Below, in pieces: positions 24,192 through 31,101 of a stretch of DNA of 32,068 bases. The stretch's first letter is position 1; every line of letters starts with the position of its first letter. Made by a program: the position numbers and the translations under genes. Where the stretch lies: the NCBI RefSeq assembly GCF_016056275.1, contig NZ_JAECZA010000300.1, forward strand, positions 1 through 32,068. The letters are read 5' to 3'. The stretch is from Dendronalium phyllosphericum CENA369. GTDB lineage: Bacteria > Cyanobacteriota > Cyanobacteriia > Cyanobacteriales > Nostocaceae. Under the pieces are notes generated by a model. It did not search any database. It saw only the letters and a program-made list of their open reading frames with translations, and was not told the DNA's origin.

Positions 24192-26660
24192 ATGGTAGCA
24201 GTTCCTTATTCCTACACAGATGAACACAGCTTTAGACCTCCTATAAATGCACTTCCACAACAAAATATTGAAGCAGAAGAAGCAGTACTTGGTGGAATCA
24301 TGCTTGACCCAGATGCTATTTATCGGGTTAAGGACAGACTAAAACCAGAATACTTCTACATGGGCGCACATAAAGACATTTACCAAGCTTGTCTAAGGCT
24401 TTGTAAAAAGGGTCAACCAACAGATTTGCTACATGTTACTAGCTGGCTAATTGACCATGATTTACTAGCTCGTATTGGCGGTAGAAACAAGCTGGCGACG
24501 CTGGTTGATAGAACAGTTAGCGCAGTTAATATCGATAGTCTTGCCAATTTAATCATTGATAAATTCCGTCGTCGTGACTTAGATAAAATAGGCGATGAAA
24601 TAAAATATTTAAGTCATGACACTGAGTTAGAAATAACAGATATTGACACAAGAATTCTCAATAGAATTCAAGCAATAACTGCTACACCACTAGCACCTAC
24701 AGAAGAGGAAAATCGACGTTGGCGGTACAACAGACTGTTAAAAGAATTACAACACATTTATCTGAAAATTTCAGATCCAGGTGAGAAATTATACGCACTT
24801 CAAGAGTTAGCTAATCGCACTCCAGGAAGACGACCTAAAGACTTAGAAAACCTCTACATGAAATCGCTATGCGCCACCGTCGAGCCACGCATTAGCTTAG
24901 ACCAACTAGAATCAGAAATTGGCTCACAAGGGAGAAAATGGCTATTAGGTGGAATACTTCCCGAAGCGACTACAACGCTTGTTTATGCCGATGGCGGTGT
25001 TGGTAAAACCAAATGGCTTTATGACTTGCTTTACTGCCTGACCACTGGTCAAAACTGGAACGGCTTCCCTGCCACCGCCGACAATCGCCGCGTCCTAATT
25101 TATCAAGGGGACGAATCAAAACACGACATGCTCCAGGCGCTGAACAAGCGCGGATTCACCCCAGGCACGGAAGCCCGGCAAAGGACACAAGTCCGCTTTG
25201 GCTGGAACACAGACGCTATACCCATCCTGTACAGAGATATTGAGGAGTTCGACCCAGCCATCATCATGATCGACTCGCTCACCTTCGTTAACCGTTACTC
25301 AATTTATGACGAGAACAGCACCGAGTACTCCCGCGCCGTCCTGGAGCTAAACCAAGTAGTTGCTGAAACCGGGAAAAACATCGTCATCATCCACCACGCT
25401 AACAGGCAAGGTCAAGCCAGAGGGGCAACATCAATTAAAAATGCTGTCTCTGAAGTAGTTAAACTCGAACGCGACACTAGCCCACAAGCTAACGTCCAAG
25501 AGAAAATCCTCACAATTGAGAAATCGCGTTCGCGGCGCTTCCCGGCTAGCTACCGTCTATTTTTCAACGAAGAAGACTTTAGTTTCTCCGTTTTAGAAGA
25601 AGTAGGCCAAGAAATGGGTTCGCCCGACACTTCCACCAGACAGCGAATTGTGGAATTTCTCCAACAGAAAGCCAACATCAAATTTGAGGCTGAGGAGATA
25701 GCACGCCATATCGGCTCCTCTGGCAGTAACACCCGGCGCTGCTGTTACCAGTTAGCCAGAGACGGCATCATTATCGTAGACGAGAGAAGCAATAGCGGTA
25801 CGAGAAAGTTGTATTACATCACCCGCGAATCCGAAAATTGTAGTATTTACACTCCGTTACAATCCGAGTCAACAACCTCGTCTGCGTGGATCACCTCTGA
25901 AAATACTCAAGATAATTCCCACCAAAGCGATACAAGCGAAAATAACAACGTGTATCAGAACACCCGATCACCTGGCGATCACCACCCGATCACCTTGGGC
26001 GATCACCTTCTTAACAATTCTGAAAGCCACACACAGCAAGAACTATCAAGGGAATGTAACGAAGGTGATCGTCTAAGTATGCCAAAAATCGAATTTTTAG
26101 AAAATTCCGAATCAGAAAAAAAATCACAAGAAAATGACGATCGCCCGATCACCTTTGCCCAAAACGATTGTACTGTCAGCGTTCTAGAAGGTGATCGCCC
26201 AAGGCGATCGGGTGGTGATCGGGTGGCTCTTGAAGGCGATCAGCTTGAGGGCGATCGGCTTGAGCCTGTAGTACAAGCTCCGCAACCCAAACACTCATCG
26301 ACAAAGCCTAGAATTACTGTTGGTGCTGTTTTCTGGTCGCGATCGCTAGCTAAAAGAGTGAAAGTGACAAAGGTTTATCCCAGCGTCAAAAAGGTTGATG
26401 TCGTCTTGCCGAATGATTTTGAGTCGAAACCGCGCCTGCCATGGCATGACTTAGCAGACTGGAGAGATGAGGTGTGGCTAGGCGATGAAGTGGAAGTATT
26501 GCAGGGCGAACATCGAGGACAAGTGCTGATAGTTGATTGTATCCACGAGGGCGGCATCTGGCTCAAAAAGCCCAGTAAAGCGAGATTTTCGCCCCCACTG
26601 TGTAACAACGGCGTACCTTACCAACTAGAGCACCTTAAAAAAGTTGGGCAGACATTATAG
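24192..26660 (+). CDS. DnaB-N / RecA-like (RepA-type) replicative helicase with C-terminal KOW-like domain
   Basis: An 822-residue fusion. Residues about 10-165 are a DnaB N-terminal domain (LPQQNIEAEEAVLGGIMLDP, YFYMGAHKDIYQACL). Residues about 235-460 are a RecA-fold ATPase of the AAA_25/RepA type: Walker A ADGGVGKT (266-273), a strand RRVLIYQGDES, Walker B IIMIDSLTF, sensor VIIHHANRQGQARGATSIKNAV. A winged helix follows (about 475-545, RIVEFLQQKANIKFEAEEIARHI). A 150-residue low-complexity linker comes next, and the end (about 700-822) has two SH3/KOW-like blocks (TVGAVFWSRSLAKRVKVTKVYP; GDEVEVLQGEHRGQVLIVD). It is probably the replication helicase or initiator of the element. The linker DNA holds an unusual repeat set (next entry). 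No primase is adjacent. Confidence 0.88.
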   Translation: MVAVPYSYTDEHSFRPPINALPQQNIEAEEAVLGGIMLDPDAIYRVKDRLKPEYFYMGAHKDIYQACLRLCKKGQPTDLLHVTSWLIDHDLLARIGGRNKLATLVDRTVSAVNIDSLANLIIDKFRRRDLDKIGDEIKYLSHDTELEITDIDTRILNRIQAITATPLAPTEEENRRWRYNRLLKELQHIYLKISDPGEKLYALQELANRTPGRRPKDLENLYMKSLCATVEPRISLDQLESEIGSQGRKWLLGGILPEATTTLVYADGGVGKTKWLYDLLYCLTTGQNWNGFPATADNRRVLIYQGDESKHDMLQALNKRGFTPGTEARQRTQVRFGWNTDAIPILYRDIEEFDPAIIMIDSLTFVNRYSIYDENSTEYSRAVLELNQVVAETGKNIVIIHHANRQGQARGATSIKNAVSEVVKLERDTSPQANVQEKILTIEKSRSRRFPASYRLFFNEEDFSFSVLEEVGQEMGSPDTSTRQRIVEFLQQKANIKFEAEEIARHIGSSGSNTRRCCYQLARDGIIIVDERSNSGTRKLYYITRESENCSIYTPLQSESTTSSAWITSENTQDNSHQSDTSENNNVYQNTRSPGDHHPITLGDHLLNNSESHTQQELSRECNEGDRLSMPKIEFLENSESEKKSQENDDRPITFAQNDCTVSVLEGDRPRRSGGDRVALEGDQLEGDRLEPVVQAPQPKHSSTKPRITVGAVFWSRSLAKRVKVTKVYPSVKKVDVVLPNDFESKPRLPWHDLADWRDEVWLGDEVEVLQGEHRGQVLIVDCIHEGGIWLKKPSKARFSPPLCNNGVPYQLEHLKKVGQTL
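25888..26257. repeat. CGATCACC repeat set inside the helicase gene: candidate replication origin
   Basis: The octamer CGATCACC occurs on the plus strand at 25965, 25976, 25987, 26000 and 26146, and inverted (GGTGATCG) at 26064, 26190 and 26214. Variants with one or two changes lie at 25888, 26138, 26203, 26235 and 26250. The first four are spaced 11, 11 and 13 bp, close to one DNA turn. An A/T-rich tract (about 26082-26137), including AAAAATCGAATTTTT, lies between clusters. The layout resembles lambda ori inside gene O. Part of the similarity could be due to HIP1-like sequence expansion. Confidence 0.65.
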
Positions 26661-26719
26661 TTTGACAGAGCCTCGTGGATTTGTGCTGTGTACACTGCAT
26701 ACAGATAGTCGTTCTAGTG

Positions 26720-28645
26720 ATGTCCAACGTAAACCCAAAAATAGAACACCTGCCCAAGCAAAAAACAGCTTGGCAACATCTACCAACTAAAGCTCTGCGA
26801 ATCCCCGAAATATTTGAGACAGCAGCGCTAGCATATGTCCGAGCTTTAGATGGGCAATGTACCCCATTTGAGGCAGTCATCTCCGTTTTAGACAAGCTCA
26901 AGCCCGACGAGCTAGAGCAAATTAAGCTAGCCGTAGAATCTTTGTTAGACAGGGATTCTATCCGCGAAGCTAGCCTTATTTCTGGCAATCCCAAGGACGA
27001 ACAAACTCAAATTATTCAGGAGGCGAATCTTTCTGAAGCTGAAATTGCAGCGTACACTGCAAAATTTGGTTTTGTGCCTTCAAAATACCAACTGGCTATT
27101 GTTGACTGGATTTTAGAAGGAAGGGGACACGGCTGCTGTAATTCAGTTGCGGGTTCGGGTAAATCAACCACACTAAAAATTGTGGCTAAAACCCTTGCAG
27201 AGTCAGGTTTAAGACCGAGTGACATTAAAATCTGCGTATTTGGCAAGCTTAACGCCCTAGACTTGATTAAAAAATTTGGTCAGGACTGGGCGGAATCTAT
27301 CAGCACTATGCATAGTGCTGGTTTCTCGCTGCTGAAAAAAGAATTAGGTATCAAGCGGCGAAATGACATCGATGTAAACGGGCAGAAGTACAAACGTATT
27401 GCTCAGGACTTAGAACTAATTCCTAAGCGTGGCAATCCAGTTGGCAGGCTGCGAGGGGAAAGCATTATTGGCAACGATAACGATTTTCTCAAATTAGTTG
27501 ATCTCGTGCGATTAACCAATCAGCAACCAACACAGCAGGTGATAAAAGCAATTTCCAAACATTTTGAAATAGAGGATGTTTGGAAGCCTGAACTAATAGC
27601 AAGATGGATTGAGTATTGCTTGCGAATAGGTGAAGAGAAAGCCATTAAAAAGGAATGTATCGATTTTACAGACCAAGTATGGCTACCTGTTAAATGGAAG
27701 TTGAACGAAGCTAAATGGTTCAAACCTTACCGTTTTGTACTTGTAGATGAGTGCCAGGATTTGAACGCCGCGCAGTTGGAACTAGCTCTTATTCTAGCTG
27801 GTGATACAGGTCGCATATTAGCAGTAGGCGACCCGCGTCAAGCGATAATGGGTTTCGCCGGCGCTGATGACCAAAGCTATCAAAATATAGTCAATCGCAC
27901 CAATGCTAGAGAATTACCACTTTCAATCTGCTACAGATGTCCGAGATTGCATATTGAGTTAGTTAAAAAGAATTTCCCCTCCATTCCAATTGAGCCATCA
28001 CCTACAGCCGAAGAAGGAACCATTACCCAAATCGATAACAAAGATGTTGAAAACTTGGTTCAACCTGGTGACATGATTATCGGTCGTAAAACCGCACCAT
28101 TGGTCAGTCTTTGTATTAGATTAATTGGTCGAGGAATTAAAGCCACAGTCAAAGGTAAGGACATAGGCGAATCGCTCAAAAAAGAGCTTGATGAGATAGC
28201 TAAAATGCGCGGTTATACCTTTAAATCTTTCAATGATGCTGTGCAAGCGTACAAACAAATTAAAGTACAGCAATATCAAGGACTTGATAATGAAGAACAA
28301 TTAATTGAAAATCTAACAGACAAATTGCAGGCGATTACAACCATTTATCAATCGCAACCCCAGGCAGTTGGAATTGATGATTTAAAATACTATATCGATC
28401 AACTGTTTAGTGACGACAATTCACCGATTACTCTTAGTACTTGTCATAAAGCTAAAGGGTTAGAGTCCGAGAGAATATTTATTTACAAACCCAATGATTT
28501 GCCGATGACTTGGAGAGACCAACAAGATTGGCAGCTAGAGCAAGAAGAAAATCTGCTTTATGTGGCGCTGACTCGTAGCAAGTCTGAGTTGTTTATTGTT
28601 GGCCATCCCGAATGGTATAAATCACTAGCAGCGACGAAAGGTTAG
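26720..28645 (+). CDS. UvrD/Rep-type superfamily 1 DNA helicase
   Basis: A 641-residue SF1A helicase. Motifs in order: Q-like FVPSKYQLAIVDWIL, motif I SVAGSGKST (Walker A, 142-150), motif II VLVDECQDLN, motif III VGDPRQAIMGFAGAD, motif IV ICYRCPRLH, motif V STCHKAKGLESERIF, motif VI YVALTRSKSELFIVG. It unwinds DNA 3' to 5' using ATP by family analogy. Unlike most UvrD proteins it has an N-terminal extension of about 110 residues that starts with RIPEIFETAALAYVRALDG (27-45), a module also found in the small gene at 28667. The ORF is open to a GTG at 26675, but MSNVNPKIEHLPKQK at 26720 is the better start. It lies 59 bp after the replicative helicase and is probably co-transcribed. Confidence 0.88.
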   Translation: MSNVNPKIEHLPKQKTAWQHLPTKALRIPEIFETAALAYVRALDGQCTPFEAVISVLDKLKPDELEQIKLAVESLLDRDSIREASLISGNPKDEQTQIIQEANLSEAEIAAYTAKFGFVPSKYQLAIVDWILEGRGHGCCNSVAGSGKSTTLKIVAKTLAESGLRPSDIKICVFGKLNALDLIKKFGQDWAESISTMHSAGFSLLKKELGIKRRNDIDVNGQKYKRIAQDLELIPKRGNPVGRLRGESIIGNDNDFLKLVDLVRLTNQQPTQQVIKAISKHFEIEDVWKPELIARWIEYCLRIGEEKAIKKECIDFTDQVWLPVKWKLNEAKWFKPYRFVLVDECQDLNAAQLELALILAGDTGRILAVGDPRQAIMGFAGADDQSYQNIVNRTNARELPLSICYRCPRLHIELVKKNFPSIPIEPSPTAEEGTITQIDNKDVENLVQPGDMIIGRKTAPLVSLCIRLIGRGIKATVKGKDIGESLKKELDEIAKMRGYTFKSFNDAVQAYKQIKVQQYQGLDNEEQLIENLTDKLQAITTIYQSQPQAVGIDDLKYYIDQLFSDDNSPITLSTCHKAKGLESERIFIYKPNDLPMTWRDQQDWQLEQEENLLYVALTRSKSELFIVGHPEWYKSLAATKG

Positions 28646-28666
28646 TAATTCTAATCCGCAACTCAA

Positions 28667-29005
28667 CTATCGACAAGTATCATCATCGAGCAGTACTGCT
28701 GGATTTTCCCGCAGTAACCTTTGAAACTTCCTCAACTCGTCCCAAGTACGGCTGGTGGTGTCCGGTTCCTTAGCTGCTTGAGTCGAGCGATAGTTTTGAT
28801 GCCTCCAAGCAATGTAACGGTCAATTGCACTCAAAATCGAATCGGCTGTATTGACGTGTGACACGTCAATAGCGCCATCTATTGCTCTAGCATAATCCAT
28901 GATTTGAGCCTCCAGTACGACCGGGACTCTAATTGTTTTCGTCTGGCCGCTGCGCCAAGTACTGCCGCCTGTCCAAGTGCCGCTAGTCCGACCACCTTTG
29001 CTCAT
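28667..29005 (-). CDS. Small probable DNA-binding protein (RHH-like)
   Basis: A 112-residue protein. After a Gly/Ser/Thr-rich N-terminus (MSKGGRTSGTWTGGSTW) comes TKTIRVPVVLEAQIMDYARAIDG, a strand-helix pattern close to a ribbon-helix-helix domain, then a helix NTADSILSAIDRYIAWRH. Residues 26-44 align without gaps to residues 27-45 of the neighbouring SF1 helicase (8 of 19 identical). The gene is convergent with the helicase gene and divergent from the KilA-N gene. A 23-bp palindrome lies inside it and a related one 13 bp upstream of its start, so autoregulation is likely. Specific function unknown. Confidence 0.65.
   Translation of the reverse strand: MSKGGRTSGTWTGGSTWRSGQTKTIRVPVVLEAQIMDYARAIDGAIDVSHVNTADSILSAIDRYIAWRHQNYRSTQAAKEPDTTSRTWDELRKFQRLLRENPAVLLDDDTCR
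28849..28871. promoter_or_regulatory. 23-bp perfect palindrome, operator candidate (site 1)
   Basis: Half-site TATTGACGTGT mirrors itself around a central G at 28860; all 11 pairs match. It lies inside the small DNA-binding-protein gene. Confidence 0.75.
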
Positions 29006-29017
29006 TTAAAAACTCTA

Positions 29018-29040
29018 TATTGACATGTGACAGCCCAATA
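29018..29040. promoter_or_regulatory. 23-bp degenerate palindrome, operator candidate (site 2)
   Basis: Left arm TATTGACATGT, right arm degenerate; 8 of 11 pairs match. It lies between the divergent starts at 29005 and 29092. GTGACA (29027-29032) and TAAAAT (29051-29056), 18 bp apart, are a possible promoter for the KilA-N gene, so a bound protein would block it. Confidence 0.65.
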
Positions 29041-29091
29041 GTAGCATTGATAAAATGCGATCACGTCTACTTACTTATGGGCAGTTGAGCT

Positions 29092-29892
29092 ATGTCAGAG
29101 ATAGAGCAGTTTAGTACGTTAATACAAGCCACACAGCGAGAGGATGGCTACGTTAATGCTACTAAGTGGTGTAAGCATTTTGGCTACCGAATTGATAACT
29201 GGAAAAAGCTACCAGAAACGAAAGCTAGATTAAATGAACTTACTGAATCCCTAAAAATTAGGGAATTTAATTATACAAACAGTACTTATTGTATAAAAAC
29301 TACAGAATTAATTTACTCAACTGGTAGAGGGTATGGTGCTATCACATGGGTTCACCCAGTCATAGCAGTTCACTTAGCCAGCTACCTTGACCCGGCTTTT
29401 GCCAACTATGTAGCGCAAATATTTGTCAGATATGTCACCGCTGACCCCTCTCTCGCTGCTGACATCGCCTTACGTCAAAACTCTCTAGAAGGACTGAAAG
29501 TCATTAACGAGGCAGTCCAAAAGCGATACAGCTTCCTGTATGGGCGCGATTGGTTTTGTCTGCTGCCTGAACACAAACCGTCAAAAAGACTTTCTGAGTT
29601 TGTATCTAAATATCCAGAGTCCAAATTAATGCGTCTGTTAAACGAAAAGTTTGGACTGCCGTACAAAAGATTTGTTGTGATTTTTCCGTGCGGAGAATCA
29701 TTGTATTCCGACCTTATCCCATACGACGATTTCTTCAAAGAAAAATATTCCGATATTCACTCACGTTTGTACAAATACGTGGAGTTAAACGGGCGTTCAA
29801 TTCCAATCTTGGAGGTAGAAACTGAAGTCGCTTTAGTGAGTTACTTTGCATTAGAAATTGACGCTTGGGTAAAAGAAAAAAATAGAAGTTAA
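29092..29892 (+). CDS. KilA-N domain protein
   Basis: A 266-residue protein with an N-terminal KilA-N domain (about 8-115), a DNA-binding module found in phages, plasmids and large DNA viruses. Signature parts are REDGYVNATKWCKHFGYRIDNWKKLPETKARLNELT and STGRGYGAITWVHPVIAVHLASYLDPAFANYVAQIFVRYV. The C-terminal 140 residues (LEGLKVINEAVQKRYSF to the end) are a second alpha/beta domain I do not recognise, with ESKLMRLLNEKFGLPYKRF and a C-terminal helix. It probably acts as an anti-repressor or regulator. It is flanked by two related operator-like sites (29018 and 29901). Confidence 0.88.
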   Translation: MSEIEQFSTLIQATQREDGYVNATKWCKHFGYRIDNWKKLPETKARLNELTESLKIREFNYTNSTYCIKTTELIYSTGRGYGAITWVHPVIAVHLASYLDPAFANYVAQIFVRYVTADPSLAADIALRQNSLEGLKVINEAVQKRYSFLYGRDWFCLLPEHKPSKRLSEFVSKYPESKLMRLLNEKFGLPYKRFVVIFPCGESLYSDLIPYDDFFKEKYSDIHSRLYKYVELNGRSIPILEVETEVALVSYFALEIDAWVKEKNRS

Positions 29893-29900
29893 AAACCTCG

Positions 29901-29923
29901 TATCGATGTGTCACCCGTCAATA
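29901..29923. promoter_or_regulatory. 23-bp degenerate palindrome, operator candidate (site 3)
   Basis: In inverted orientation it reads TATTGACGGGTGACAC, then a degenerate arm; 8 of 11 pairs match. It lies 9 bp after the KilA-N stop. Both this and site 2 are followed by TAGCAT and then AAAATGCGATC, so a longer unit appears duplicated around the KilA-N gene. Confidence 0.65.
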
Positions 29924-30314
29924 TAGCATCAAGCTATGAAAAATGCGATCGCCTCCAGAGTTAAAGCGGGCGATCGCAGATGGAAGTTTTAGCATTAAGA
30001 CTTCAGCGTATTCGCCCTAGTCAGTTTTGTCGTGCCGATCAATTTTAAAGTTTTGAATAAATTAATACTCTAATAGTTTCAGTACAGCTACTCAGGTGAA
30101 ATTCTTGTGTCTTTGCATGAGTTCCGGTTTAACCCTGGTAGACGGTTAAATCGGTATACTTTTGAATTACTGAATAAGCATTAACGCTGGAATACTGACA
30201 CAGCAAGATATAGACCCAGTAAAGTTACTTCCGAAATTACATAAAACTGGAACATTTACGCTCATTTGATTCCCGGATAAAACGGATTTATTCACTTCAC
30301 TCAAAATTCGTTAG
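29924..30314. other. Intergenic leader with two hairpins before the repeat-protein operon
   Basis: No convincing gene. GCGATCGCC and GGCGATCGC (about 29945-29977) pair over 9 bp. A stronger stem at 30124-30154 pairs CCGGTTTAACC with GGTTAAATCGG (11 bp including one G-U) around a 9-nt loop, followed by TATACTTTT; it could be a terminator or a structured leader. The remainder is AT-rich and must hold the promoter of the operon at 30315. Confidence 0.6.
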
Positions 30315-30662
30315 ATGGAACCTACACTTACTCAAATTTTTGGAACTGGTACAACAAGATTAGCCAGTGGTGCTACGACACCTTCAAGCGGTTTATTTAT
30401 CCCCGATACTGCATTACAAGCTGCGGGTTTAGCTACGCCTTCAGCTGCCAGTGCAGAAGGACATTTTGTTGCACTTGCATTGAATGCAAAATCTTACCTA
30501 ACCCAAACAAATTTTGATGCCAATACAGACCAATCTCTGTTAATGGCAGATGGATACGCATCTTTTACTACTCGCGGGACTACCAATTATCGAGTAGACC
30601 AAATAACACTATCACTTGCAAAAATTGACACTTCAGGCACAATTGACCCGGATAGTTATTAA
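30315..30662 (+). CDS. Hypothetical protein, first gene of right-edge operon
   Basis: A 115-residue protein rich in Thr, Ser, Ala and Gly: TLTQIFGTGTTRLASGATTPSSGLFIPDTALQAAGLATPSAASAEGHFVALAL, followed by YRVDQITLSLAKIDTSG. Composition and beta-like pattern recall phage or surface structural proteins, but no family is recognised. No signal peptide. It ends 2 bp before the next start, so translation is coupled. No clear Shine-Dalgarno. Confidence 0.7.
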   Translation: MEPTLTQIFGTGTTRLASGATTPSSGLFIPDTALQAAGLATPSAASAEGHFVALALNAKSYLTQTNFDANTDQSLLMADGYASFTTRGTTNYRVDQITLSLAKIDTSGTIDPDSY

Positions 30663-30664
30663 TA

Positions 30665-31099
30665 ATGGCGCAATGTTTTCGGTTTTACGGAAAAGGAACT
30701 GACGGCAATAATTACGAATTTTTTGCTTGTGGCACAACGCCTGAATATCGTGCCAGGGATGGAAGTACTGTCTACCTATATTTAGACGGCGTTAATATCG
30801 CCGGGACTACTTATTTTTATACAACCGCTACAGCACAAGTAACTTCTGTAGCTAATGACAACGCTACCTCTGGTTACACTAAATTTGGCAATTGCAGTGC
30901 GTGTAATGCAGTTCCTTACGACTGCTTAAATGGCGTTTGCATTCCTAAAAGTACTTATAATACTCCCGGCATTTACGCAACCATTAGCGATTGTGAGATA
31001 GCTTGTGGTGTTGGTTGCAGTGGGAAATGCATTAGTAATAGCGATTGGGCAAAGATTGAAGGTTTATCTAATCAATTAAAAGATAGAAGTTGTAGCTAA
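30665..31099 (+). CDS. Cysteine-rich hypothetical protein
   Basis: A 144-residue protein. The first 85 residues are beta-like (FRFYGKGTDGNNYEFFACGTTPEYRARDGS...VYLYLDGVNIAGTTYFY). The C-terminal part holds about ten Cys: GNCSACNAVPYDCLNGVCIPK, then ATISDCEIACGVGCSGKCIS, a spacing like small disulfide-bonded or metal-binding knots. The YDCLNGVCI...YATISDCEIACG unit looks like a Cys module found in some bacterial and phage surface proteins; this is a recollection, not a search. No signal peptide is visible. It is 2 bp from both neighbours in the same operon. The next protein also starts with a Cys cluster (CAGKCDCCNQL). Confidence 0.7.
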   Translation: MAQCFRFYGKGTDGNNYEFFACGTTPEYRARDGSTVYLYLDGVNIAGTTYFYTTATAQVTSVANDNATSGYTKFGNCSACNAVPYDCLNGVCIPKSTYNTPGIYATISDCEIACGVGCSGKCISNSDWAKIEGLSNQLKDRSCS

Positions 31100-31101
31100 A
31101 C

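Noticed and set aside
25960-26260. GATC-rich stretch as plain HIP1 clustering
   Set aside because: Only some units are GCGATCGC; the dominant octamer is CGATCACC with helical spacing, so it was kept as a candidate origin, with the HIP1 explanation noted.
26675-26719. GTG start for the SF1 helicase
   Set aside because: The extra 15 residues (MDLCCVHCIQIVVLV) are unlike the family, and an ATG follows at 26720.
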